From RUG100 sp034927505 (GTDB lineage: Bacteria; Bacillota; Clostridia; Peptostreptococcales; Anaerovoracaceae): 64,000 nt of DNA. The translations under genes and the position numbers were made by a program. The stretch is from NCBI GenBank assembly GCA_034927505.1, contig JAYFPY010000008.1, positions 6,716 to 70,715 on the forward strand, in the 5' to 3' direction. The notes beneath the pieces were generated by a model, which had not been told where the DNA came from, searched no databases, and saw only the letters and a program-made list of their open reading frames with translations. Shown here piece by piece: positions 25,394 through 33,128 of this stretch (position 1 is its first letter; every line of letters starts with the position of its first letter).

Positions 25394-25409
25394 ATCTGCA
25401 TAAACAGAT
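25394..25409. promoter_or_regulatory. Candidate enhancer dyad for the APC 1 promoter
   Basis: ATCTG-N6-CAGAT, a 5+5 inverted repeat centred about 116 bases upstream of the predicted sigma-54 start. A related CTG-N6-CAG element lies about 120 bases upstream of the copy 2 start. Spacing suits binding by the adjacent NtrC-type activator. Inference from position and symmetry only. Confidence 0.4.
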
Positions 25410-25419
25410 GATAAAACAA

Positions 25420-26868
25420 TTAGAATCTCTTGTAGTCGTCTCCGAACATCTGATATTCCACAAATTTTCTTCCTTCTTCGGATTTGTGGTCTACTGTCCT
25501 GTTGTTCACGAGCCAGAGTATTACTCCAAGTATCAGCCATCCGCCTACGATTCCCCACTCTATGAGTGACAGCGGTGCCGGCGATCCGAGAGGCAGGTAC
25601 AGATACAGGAAGAAGAACGATACGCACACCGCCAGTATGCCGACAACAACGCCGCCCTTTACCTTGTAAGGTCTGTCCAGTTCCGGCTCCTTCTTTCTCA
25701 GGATCAGGAAGGACAGTGATACCATGAAGTATGCAGTTACAGTACCCATTGCCGCCGCGTCTACGAACCATACCAGCGCGCCTTTTCCAAGCAGTGGTGA
25801 AAGGATGCATATTACAGCTACCAGAACGATGGCAGCCTGAGGTGACTTATGTTTTTCATTCATCTGCGAGAATACTCTCGGCAGCATCTTTGCTCTGCCC
25901 ATTGAGAACAGTACTCTTGATGCGCCGATGAAGAATCCGTTCCAGCTGGTCAGTATCCCGCACATTGCAGCTACGATCATGATCTTGCCGAAGACCACGC
26001 TGTGCATGCAGTAAGCGAAGGCTTCCGCTACTCCGATCTTGCCTGCGTCGTTAGGGTCATATCTTACATCCCCCGGTGCTGCGATAGCTACGGAGAATAC
26101 CATCAGCATATACCAGCATGCAGCCAGTACTATTGCTACTATGATTATCTTGCCGATCTTGTTCAGCGGGATGTTCATTTCCTCCGCCGCCTGCGGTATT
26201 ACATCGAACCCGACGAACATTGCCGGTACCATCAGTATTACTGCAACCAGTCCTTTTGCTCCTGTGAATACAGGTACCATGTTGGACACATCGCCCTTGA
26301 CAGAACCGCATACCAGGAATGCCACGCCGCCGATGGCCATTGCTACAGTTGCAACAGTCTGGAAAACAGCAGCAGTCTTAGCTCCCATGATATTGATGAT
26401 CATCAGTATCACAGCGCCGCCGATGGCTATGATCAGGAACGTCAGCTGTACCGGCGTACCTTCAATAGTCCAAAGGGTCGGACCTGTTGGCAGCAGCGGC
26501 GAGAACAGATAACCGATAGCCGTAGCCAGTGCAGGACCTTCCCATGCAGCTACGCCTATATAAGCCAGTGTTATCATCCAGCCTGTGAACCAGGATGCAT
26601 TGTATCCCATGGCTCTGTAGGAAAATACCAGCTCTCCTCCTGACAACGGCAGTGCCGGCGTCAGCTCCGCATATGCAAGCCCTACGAACATACACATTAT
26701 TGCGCCCAGTGCGAATGCTATCAAAGCACCTGCAACTCCGCCGCTGGCTACCCAGTTTCCGGCCAGCATGATCCAGCCCCAGCCGATCATGGTACCGAAT
26801 GCGAGAGCGAGTACGTCGCCAAAATTCATTTCTCTGGCTAGTTCTTTTCTTTCAGTATTTTGACTCAT
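25420..26868 (-). CDS. APC-family amino acid permease (copy 2)
   Basis: A 482-residue permease nearly collinear with the copy at 23690. Helix 1 again has GTMIGWGWIML and helix 6 PAMFVGFDVIPQAAEEMNIP. Differences cluster in the loop after helix 4 (FSPLLPTGPTLWTIEGTPV versus a different sequence in copy 1) and at the ends, which may alter specificity or regulation. The ATG at 26868 with AAGGAGG is the start; the TTG at 26886 would put that site inside the gene. It has its own sigma-54-like promoter (27055-27070), a leader of about 175 bases containing two palindromes, and a strong terminator. Together with copy 1 it is a tandem duplication adjacent to its probable regulators. Confidence 0.93.
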   Translation of the reverse strand: MSQNTERKELAREMNFGDVLALAFGTMIGWGWIMLAGNWVASGGVAGALIAFALGAIMCMFVGLAYAELTPALPLSGGELVFSYRAMGYNASWFTGWMITLAYIGVAAWEGPALATAIGYLFSPLLPTGPTLWTIEGTPVQLTFLIIAIGGAVILMIINIMGAKTAAVFQTVATVAMAIGGVAFLVCGSVKGDVSNMVPVFTGAKGLVAVILMVPAMFVGFDVIPQAAEEMNIPLNKIGKIIIVAIVLAACWYMLMVFSVAIAAPGDVRYDPNDAGKIGVAEAFAYCMHSVVFGKIMIVAAMCGILTSWNGFFIGASRVLFSMGRAKMLPRVFSQMNEKHKSPQAAIVLVAVICILSPLLGKGALVWFVDAAAMGTVTAYFMVSLSFLILRKKEPELDRPYKVKGGVVVGILAVCVSFFFLYLYLPLGSPAPLSLIEWGIVGGWLILGVILWLVNNRTVDHKSEEGRKFVEYQMFGDDYKRF

Positions 26869-26943
26869 TTTACCCTCCTTAATCAATTAAATAAGATAAA
26901 TAAAAATATGAAATAAGTGAATTCGGAAACATTTTTCTTCCTT

Positions 26944-26965
26944 TTCGGAAATTTCTTTCCGAAAG
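26944..26965. repeat. Inverted repeat TTTCGGAAA / TTTCCGAAA in the APC 2 leader
   Basis: A 9-bp inverted repeat with a 4-base loop; a third half-copy (TTTCCGAA) follows near 26930. It lies in the untranslated leader of permease 2 and could be an RNA hairpin or a repressor site. Confidence 0.45.
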
Positions 26966-26994
26966 TCTAAAGGGTTATCGACTTGTACATGGCT

Positions 26995-27014
26995 CTATAT
27001 CAACATTGATATAG
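26995..27014. promoter_or_regulatory. Perfect 9+2+9 palindrome in the APC 2 leader
   Basis: CTATATCAA, two bases, then its exact complement TTGATATAG. It sits 30-50 bases downstream of the predicted sigma-54 start, where a bound regulator would block transcription. TTGTAC and GTACAA flank it at 26984 and 27014. A good operator candidate; the cognate protein is unknown. Confidence 0.5.
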
Positions 27015-27054
27015 TACAACCCGCTTTGTTCCCCTTGTTTCCGATATTATATAG

Positions 27055-27070
27055 TACATATATCATGCCA
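27055..27070 (-). promoter_or_regulatory. Sigma-54-like promoter of APC permease 2
   Basis: Minus-strand TGGCATG (27070-27064), 4 bases (ATAT, the same as copy 1), ATGTA (27059-27055). Weaker match than copy 1 but the same GG-N10-GT arrangement. Predicted start near 27044. Confidence 0.5.
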
Positions 27071-27096
27071 ACTTTGACAATTTTCACACTTTTCAC

Positions 27097-27132
27097 AAAA
27101 AAAATACGCTGCTCCTTTTCAGGAACAGCGTA
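27097..27132 (-). terminator. Terminator of the APC 3 / kinase / regulator transcript
   Basis: TACGCTG and CAGCGTA arms extended to a 12-bp stem with one mismatch-tolerant position and a GAAA loop, followed on the minus strand by eight T. It begins 4 bases beyond the regulator stop. Confidence 0.92.
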
Positions 27133-27136
27133 CGCC

Positions 27137-28495
27137 TTATTTCAATCCATATTCATTCTGTTTATTCAGCAGCTGCCGCCGGGTTATGCCCAATGTCTCT
27201 GCCACTTCATCCATATCTCCATCGTATTCGTCTATCAGCCGGCTGATATATTCTTTTTCTGCTCTTCCTCTGTATTCCTTCAACGTCATATATCCGTCTT
27301 CCTCCGGCATCAGTATTCCTCCGGATTTTTTCCCCACAGCATCTGCAGGAAGGTATTCTTTTCTTATTTCTCCTCTTGCCGACAGAACGACCATTCGCTC
27401 TATGATGTTCTTCAATTCTCTTATATTCCCCGGGTAGTCGTATTCCTGAAGGAATTCCATGACCGCAGGTTCTATATCGGTTATCTTCTTTTTCATTTCA
27501 GTCTGATACTGATGCAGGAAATATTTTATAAAAACCGGTATATCTTCTCGCCGTTCACGCAGCGGAGGCAGTTCCAGCACTATTGTGCTCAGTCTGTAGA
27601 ACAGATCACTTCGGAAGGTTTCATCATCCATATCTTTGTGCAGATCTCTGTTGGTAGCTGTTATCAGCCTGAAATCCGTATCTACAGGCGTAGTGCTGCC
27701 CAGTCTGTAGATACGCTTGTTTTCTATTACTTTCAGCAGTTTTGCCTGTATCTTCATGGACACTCCGCCGATCTCATCAAGGAAAAGTGTCCCCTTGTCC
27801 GCAGCCTCGAACAGGCCTGTATGGCGCCTGTCCGCCCCTGTAAAAGCCCCCTTCTCGTGTCCGAACAGCTCTGATTCCAGTATGCTTTCCGACAAGGCCT
27901 GACAGTTCAGTTCCATGAAATTTCTGTCCCGGCGTTTACTCTTTTCATGTATATAGTTTGCAAGAGCTTCCTTCCCGGACCCGGATTCGCCCAGTATCAG
28001 TATGTTCGAATCGCTTTCTGCAGCCCGCTCTGCCAGTACCAGCATCTGCCGGTATTTTTCATTGCGGCTGTCCTGCGTATACGTTGTCCTGCCCACCTTT
28101 TTTTTCAGGACTTCGTTTTCATTCTGTATGATTTTCACATCGGCGACTTTTGAAACTTCCAACAGCAGCTCTTCCGGGTCATTGCCCTTTGTCACATACC
28201 CGAAAGCTCCCTGTTTCATTGCTGTAACAGCTTTTTCAATGGTCCCGAAAGCTGTGAGCATTATTATCTCACAGCTGCTCCATCTTGCCTTTACTCTTTT
28301 GATCAGTTCCAGCCCGTCCATTCCCGGCATGGAAAGATCCGTTATTACAAGATCGTAGGGCTTTTCTTCCAGTTTTTTCATCGCCGAACTGCCGTCATTG
28401 CAGGTTTCGACATCATATCCTTTTGTGCTCAGTATGGTCTTCAACACATCGCAGTAATCCTGCTCGTCATCGACCACCAGTATTTCCAGTTTCAT
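27137..28495 (-). CDS. Sigma-54-dependent NtrC-family response regulator
   Basis: A 452-residue three-domain activator. Receiver domain 1-120 with DD at 9-10, phospho-acceptor Asp53 and Lys103. AAA+ domain about 142-370 with Walker A GESGSGKE (169-176), the sigma-54-contacting GAFTGA loop (216-221), Walker B GTLFLDEIGG and the R-finger region FRSDLFYRLS. The C-terminal Fis-type helix-turn-helix (about 410-452) reads VAETLGITRRQLLNKQNEYG. With all residues for sigma-54 opening present it must act at -24/-12 promoters; such promoters lie right next to it before both permease genes. It overlaps the kinase stop by 4 bases, and terminates at 27097-27132. AtoC/ZraR-like names are uninformative here. 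Confidence 0.95.
   Translation of the reverse strand: MKLEILVVDDEQDYCDVLKTILSTKGYDVETCNDGSSAMKKLEEKPYDLVITDLSMPGMDGLELIKRVKARWSSCEIIMLTAFGTIEKAVTAMKQGAFGYVTKGNDPEELLLEVSKVADVKIIQNENEVLKKKVGRTTYTQDSRNEKYRQMLVLAERAAESDSNILILGESGSGKEALANYIHEKSKRRDRNFMELNCQALSESILESELFGHEKGAFTGADRRHTGLFEAADKGTLFLDEIGGVSMKIQAKLLKVIENKRIYRLGSTTPVDTDFRLITATNRDLHKDMDDETFRSDLFYRLSTIVLELPPLRERREDIPVFIKYFLHQYQTEMKKKITDIEPAVMEFLQEYDYPGNIRELKNIIERMVVLSARGEIRKEYLPADAVGKKSGGILMPEEDGYMTLKEYRGRAEKEYISRLIDEYDGDMDEVAETLGITRRQLLNKQNEYGLK
27156..27169. promoter_or_regulatory. Candidate enhancer dyad for the APC 2 promoter, inside the regulator gene end
   Basis: TTCTGTTTATTCAG, matching 12 of 14 positions with the reverse complement of the APC 1 dyad. 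Its centre is about 120 bases upstream of the predicted permease 2 start, close to the 116 found for permease 1. It overlaps coding sequence (codons for the last residues), so conservation could be partly chance. Confidence 0.35.
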
Positions 28496-30411
28496 TCTTG
28501 ACCACCTCCGGCTACAGGAAATTTAAGTCTGAATACGGTCCCCTCTCCCGGTTTGCTTTCCACCCGGATATCTCCGTACATTTTGCCTGTTTCATTATAC
28601 ACTATATACATACCAAGTCCATTGCCGTTCTGTCCGCCTTTTGTCGTAAAGAAGGGATTGAATACATTTTTAAGCACATCTTCATCCATACCGCATCCGT
28701 CATCTGTGAACGTCAGTATGAAAAATTCTCCATCTTTCTGCACGTCGATGCCTATTGCGCCTTCGCCGCTGATGGCGTCAACACTGTTTGACAGCAGATT
28801 TATCAATATTATGTCCAGCGATTCCACACATATCCTGACACGGAAATCGGACTCCCTGTCGAAATCCAGGCTTATATTCTTTTTTTTCATCAGTCCTTCA
28901 TTCAGTATCAGAAGTTCGCTGATATGCTCCTTCAGCATTACTTCTTCGGATCTCATATCCGACTGTTTTGAAAAATCCAGCAGATTCGTTATTATGTTTC
29001 CGGACCTTTCGACTGCCTTTTCTATCACTGCAACAGATTCTTTTTTCAGTTTTTCATCCTCTGAATTTTTCAGTATATAGCAGTGATTTCTGATCAGGCC
29101 CAGCGGGTTTCGTATTTCATGGGCAACGCCGGCCGCCAGCTGACCTACGGCGATCATCTTATTGTGCTGCAGCATCTGCCGCTCTGCCATCTTGACATCA
29201 GTGACATCAGTGGCCATAAACAGCAGTTTGGCAACTCTGCCGGTCCCCATATCTATCGGATATATATCGATATCCAGTATTTTTCTTTCATTGGTTATTA
29301 TAACATTCTGACCGTTTCCGGTATCGCATATCTGTTTTAGTATGCCGTTTATTTTCCACTGGTTTTTCACCTCGAAGGACATGACATCAGCAATGTTTTT
29401 GCCTATTATATCCATACCCGACATTTCAAGAAAAGCCATCATCGCTCTGTTTGCATTTTCTACCGAACCGTCGGGAGCCATCTCTGCCATATACAGAGGT
29501 ACGCCGTTGAAAGTAGTGTCCATTTCCGATTTGCTCTCTTTCAGCTGACGCATCCTGTTTGTCAGTTCTTCATACAGATTTCTTGTAGTGATGAAATATA
29601 TGAGGAATGCTCCGAATACGGAGATAAATATTATCAGCACCAGTATGAAACTGTTTGAAAAATTGCTTCCCGCATTGAAAGCTTTCTCAGCATATATATC
29701 CGCCACTTCATACATAGTTGCATCGAATTTCGGCACCAGCATGCATATGTTTTTTTCAAATACAGTCTGGCTTGTGGATACATATCCGGCGCCGGTACTG
29801 CCTAGCCGGTCAGTCAGCAGGACTTCGTCTCCTATGATAAAATCTGCTTTTTCTGCCACAGCTGTTTTGACCGCCTGCTGCGCATCTGCTGCTATGGAAA
29901 CTTTTATTTTTTTTCTGTTGTATTTGAGTTTTTTCAGTTCATTGTCCGAAAGGTCCCCGTCTATCACTACCCCTGTGAAGGATTCCTTTTGGTTTAGCTG
30001 TTTTTCGGATATCCGCGATGTCCTGAACACTACGCCGCTGATCTGATCCACAGGTTTTGTCAGCAGGCCTTTTGATGCTACATTTTTGCGGTTGCCGTTG
30101 CCGACTGCCACCAGTGTGACATCCGGATCGCTGTCTGTGAACACCGGTTTCAGATCGCCGGACTGGAATACTCCCTGCAGCTCGTAGCGAAGAGGACCGT
30201 TCTTCGACGTCAGATATGCGATGTCTTCATCTGTTCCGATCCTGAGGGTTTTATTTTTATCTATCCATTCCTGCTGCGTCCTGCTCAGCGAAACGCTGTC
30301 GCCCTTCCTGTCTGTTATATGCAGCGGCGACTCTACAGCGCTGTATGCAAAAAGACAGATTATCGCTGCAGCTGCAGCTGCAATTATCATTTGTCGGGAT
30401 TTCTTTTTCAT
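28492..30411 (-). CDS. Sensor histidine kinase with SBP-like extracellular domain and PAS
   Basis: A 639-residue kinase. Membrane segment about 8-25, an extracellular region (about 30-265) that looks like a degenerate SBP_bac_3 fold (LRIGTDEDIAYL, AVAEKADFIIGDEVLL, VFEKNICMLVPKFDATMYEVAD), a second membrane segment (SFILVLIIFISVFGAFLIYFI), a coiled-coil linker, a PAS domain (VPLYMAEMAPDGSVENANRAMMAF), a DHp with GVAHEIRNPLGLIRNH and a HATPase domain (NLLSNSVDAISG, DDGCGMDE, NGLGMYIVYN) of the NtrB/AtoS type. It is cotranscribed with the NtrC-type regulator (4-base overlap) and the APC 3 permease (4-base overlap). The outside domain suggests amino-acid sensing, which fits control of permeases. 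Ligand unknown. Confidence 0.93.
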   Translation of the reverse strand: MKKKSRQMIIAAAAAAIICLFAYSAVESPLHITDRKGDSVSLSRTQQEWIDKNKTLRIGTDEDIAYLTSKNGPLRYELQGVFQSGDLKPVFTDSDPDVTLVAVGNGNRKNVASKGLLTKPVDQISGVVFRTSRISEKQLNQKESFTGVVIDGDLSDNELKKLKYNRKKIKVSIAADAQQAVKTAVAEKADFIIGDEVLLTDRLGSTGAGYVSTSQTVFEKNICMLVPKFDATMYEVADIYAEKAFNAGSNFSNSFILVLIIFISVFGAFLIYFITTRNLYEELTNRMRQLKESKSEMDTTFNGVPLYMAEMAPDGSVENANRAMMAFLEMSGMDIIGKNIADVMSFEVKNQWKINGILKQICDTGNGQNVIITNERKILDIDIYPIDMGTGRVAKLLFMATDVTDVKMAERQMLQHNKMIAVGQLAAGVAHEIRNPLGLIRNHCYILKNSEDEKLKKESVAVIEKAVERSGNIITNLLDFSKQSDMRSEEVMLKEHISELLILNEGLMKKKNISLDFDRESDFRVRICVESLDIILINLLSNSVDAISGEGAIGIDVQKDGEFFILTFTDDGCGMDEDVLKNVFNPFFTTKGGQNGNGLGMYIVYNETGKMYGDIRVESKPGEGTVFRLKFPVAGGGQE

Positions 30412-31847
30412 TTCTGAGCCTCCCTGTCCTGCAGCCGCCTTGCCAGTTTGTCACCGAAAATAAGATGTTCTCTTTCCTCCCGTGAAATCTTCCCGTTGGA
30501 TCTGTGGCATCCCAGATTCAGTATGATCCCGAATATGAACCATACGGCTATCACAGCGATGGCCGGGTGGTATTCCTCCTGACTGGATGCATTAACGATA
30601 TATATTACAAAGTATATTATGGTCATTATGAATATTATCAACGGAGCAGCAATGCTTTTGCCTGCCCTGAAAGGCCTTTGTAGCTCCGGTTCCTTTATTC
30701 GAAGGATCACACACGAAAAGGCCACACAGCAGTATGAGAACAGTGCGCATGCCGAACTGGTATTTACCATCCAGTTCAATACGCTTTTCCCCATGAGCAT
30801 CGCCAGCATGCATATTATCCCAACGACCAGCACCGCCACCCAGGGCGTGTTGAACCGCCTTCCTGTCGTGGCGAACACTTTCGGTATCATTCTTGCTCTT
30901 CCCATTGCGAATATCAGCCTGCTGGCTCCCCGGAAAAAACCGTTCCAGCTGGTCAGTATGCCCAGCAGTCCGACCCATATCAGTATGGTCGCAAATTTTT
31001 CGTTGCCGAAGATATATGCGCATACATCCAGCGCGGGAAGTTCTCCCGAACCGCGTACCTCTTCAGGCGCTCCCAGTCCCACCGAGATTATTATCATCAG
31101 GTACCAGATGGAAGAGATAACGATACATACGATCATCATCTTTCCTATGTCTCTTCCCCCTATGTTCATTTCCTCTGCAGACTGGGGTATTACTTCAAAT
31201 CCGATCAGCATGGACGGCATCAGAAGCATGACATAGAACACTCCCGAAACATCCTTGAATCCGCTGCCTATGTTCTCTACACTTCCGAATGATATGCCTC
31301 CAAGGAGCATCATTATTCCCATGCCGATTATTACGATCGTCGCCATGACCTGAAATATTATTGCAGGTTTTGTACCAAAAAGATTCAAGAACATCATTAC
31401 CAGCCCGCCGGCCGCTCCGACAAGGGCCCACGAAAGATATACCGGCTCTCCGGCCACCTCCCACAAAAAAATACTGTCGGGTATGGGCAGAAGGTAATCC
31501 AGCGCACTGGCCAGAGCAATGCCCTCCCAGACTGCCACCCCCAGATAAGCCAGCACCATGGTCCATCCTACCGCCCAGCTGAATTTCAGGCCTACCGCCC
31601 GGTAGGCGTAGACCATTTCACCGCCGAACAGAGGGAGCGCCGATGTCAGCTCGCCGTATGCCATGCCTATTAGCAGTATCACGCCGATGCCTGCAGCAAA
31701 TGCTATGATCGTACCCCAAAAACCGGCCTGCGTCAGCCACGTCGTTATGAGTATTATCCATACCCAGCCTACCATGGTGCCGAATCCCAGTGCGATTATA
31801 TCGGTTCGCCCCATTGCTCTGGCCAGTCCTGTTCTGTTCTCACTCAA
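30408..31847 (-). CDS. APC-family amino acid permease (copy 3, divergent)
   Basis: A 479-residue permease with helix 1 GFGTMVGWVWIIL and helix 6 PSMLIGFEVIPQSAEEMNIG, clearly the same subfamily as the two downstream copies but much more diverged. Other shared landmarks are GILTSWNGFFRGASRLIFAMGRA and the C-terminal EHLIFGDKLARR tail. It starts at a TTG (31847-31845) with AAAGGTGG 8 bases upstream; mtaB ends 3 bases before. It overlaps the kinase start by 4 bases, so permease and sensor are made together, an arrangement seen where a transporter helps signal. Substrate unknown. No -24/-12 promoter was found in front of it. Confidence 0.92.
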   Translation of the reverse strand: MSENRTGLARAMGRTDIIALGFGTMVGWVWIILITTWLTQAGFWGTIIAFAAGIGVILLIGMAYGELTSALPLFGGEMVYAYRAVGLKFSWAVGWTMVLAYLGVAVWEGIALASALDYLLPIPDSIFLWEVAGEPVYLSWALVGAAGGLVMMFLNLFGTKPAIIFQVMATIVIIGMGIMMLLGGISFGSVENIGSGFKDVSGVFYVMLLMPSMLIGFEVIPQSAEEMNIGGRDIGKMMIVCIVISSIWYLMIIISVGLGAPEEVRGSGELPALDVCAYIFGNEKFATILIWVGLLGILTSWNGFFRGASRLIFAMGRARMIPKVFATTGRRFNTPWVAVLVVGIICMLAMLMGKSVLNWMVNTSSACALFSYCCVAFSCVILRIKEPELQRPFRAGKSIAAPLIIFIMTIIYFVIYIVNASSQEEYHPAIAVIAVWFIFGIILNLGCHRSNGKISREEREHLIFGDKLARRLQDREAQK

Positions 31848-31850
31848 GGT

Positions 31851-33128
31851 TCAGACCACCTTTCCGTATACTCCGTCTTTGTACAGTTCTTCTATCAGTA
31901 CATCGGCAAATCCGTTCTCCGGCGTGCAGCCGTCATCGGCATAAACTTTGATGTAATTGTCGCTGTATCCCGATATATATCCTTCGTTTCTGTCACTGCT
32001 CTCAAAGAGGACTCTGGCTTTCGTTCCTATATTTTTCTTCAAAAAGTCTTCAGCCGCGGCACTGCCCCGGTCCATCAGTTCTCCCAGGCGCTTTTTCTTT
32101 TCCGAAGGATCTGTCTGATCTTTCATTCTTTCCGCCTTGGTCCCCGGTCTGGCGGAGAATCTGAAGGCATGGACTTTACCGAATCCGGATCTTTCCACAG
32201 CTTCTAAAGACATCTGATGGTCCTCTTCGGTCTCTCCAGGAAAGCCGGCTATCATATCCGTGGTAATGCCGTAGAGAGGATCGAAGTCTCTTATTGTATC
32301 GACTATCTCAAAGTACTGCTCCCTGCTGTAGGGACGGTCCATGGCTTTCAGTATCCGGTCGCTGCCGCTCTGCATTGAAAGATGCAGATGATGACACAGT
32401 CTTTTTGATCGAAACAGTTCTTCTATGAAACTTTTGTCTGCCACAGTAGGTTCAAGAGAAGACAGACGGACTCTGAAGTCTCCTTCCATCCGGTCCAGCT
32501 TGTCTAAAAGCCCCGGCAGATCGCTATAAAGAGCCGTATTGATCCCTGTCAGTATCAGCTCCCGAAATCCGGAACCCACAAGTTTCTCCGCTTCTTCAAG
32601 GATATCCTTCTCATCCCGGCACCTGACCGGACCTCTGGCATATGGTATAACACAGTAACTGCAGAATCTGTCGCAGCCTTCTTCTATTTTGATGTAGGCT
32701 CTGGTCCTGGATTCCATGCTGGTCACCGGTCCGGTCTCCTCGTACTCCGACAGATCGTCCCTTTCCAGTACATGTCTGTTGGACGCCGCCGGATCGAAAT
32801 CTCTGACGTACCCCGGGATCTTGTGTTTTTCATTGGTGCCCGCTATAATATCCACCTGAGGGATATCGGCTACATCATCCGGACTTATCTGAACATAACA
32901 ACCCGTCACAACTATAAGACTGTCCGGGTTGAGTTTTTTCATTCTCCTTATGTACTGTCTGGACTTTCTGTCTGCAAGGCCGGTGACTGTACATGTGTTT
33001 ATCACATATACATCTGCATGATCATTTTCACCAACGATCTCATATCCCTCACCCAGGAACTGTTCTCTAAGGGATTCGGTTTCATACTGATTCACCTTGC
33101 ATCCCAGTGTATGAAAAGCTATCTTCAT
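31851..33128 (-). CDS. mtaB: tRNA (t6A37) methylthiotransferase MtaB
   Basis: A 425-residue radical-SAM methylthiotransferase turning t6A37 into ms2t6A37 in ANN-decoding tRNAs. The N-terminal UPF0004 domain begins FHTLGCKVNQYETE and holds three cluster Cys (Cys10, NTCTVTG, TGCYVQ). The radical-SAM motif is CDRFCSYCVIPYARGP. The TRAM domain forms the last about 65 residues. The GCKVNQ start (rather than GCQMN of MiaB) marks the MtaB branch. It starts inside the stop of the upstream gene (ATGA) and is followed by the permease after 3 bases. Confidence 0.96.
   Translation of the reverse strand: MKIAFHTLGCKVNQYETESLREQFLGEGYEIVGENDHADVYVINTCTVTGLADRKSRQYIRRMKKLNPDSLIVVTGCYVQISPDDVADIPQVDIIAGTNEKHKIPGYVRDFDPAASNRHVLERDDLSEYEETGPVTSMESRTRAYIKIEEGCDRFCSYCVIPYARGPVRCRDEKDILEEAEKLVGSGFRELILTGINTALYSDLPGLLDKLDRMEGDFRVRLSSLEPTVADKSFIEELFRSKRLCHHLHLSMQSGSDRILKAMDRPYSREQYFEIVDTIRDFDPLYGITTDMIAGFPGETEEDHQMSLEAVERSGFGKVHAFRFSARPGTKAERMKDQTDPSEKKKRLGELMDRGSAAAEDFLKKNIGTKARVLFESSDRNEGYISGYSDNYIKVYADDGCTPENGFADVLIEELYKDGVYGKVV

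Noticed and set aside
31848..31950. A sigma-54 promoter for APC permease 3
   Set aside because: No GG-N10-GC/GT element with flanking bases was found; the gene follows mtaB by 3 bases and is probably read from upstream.
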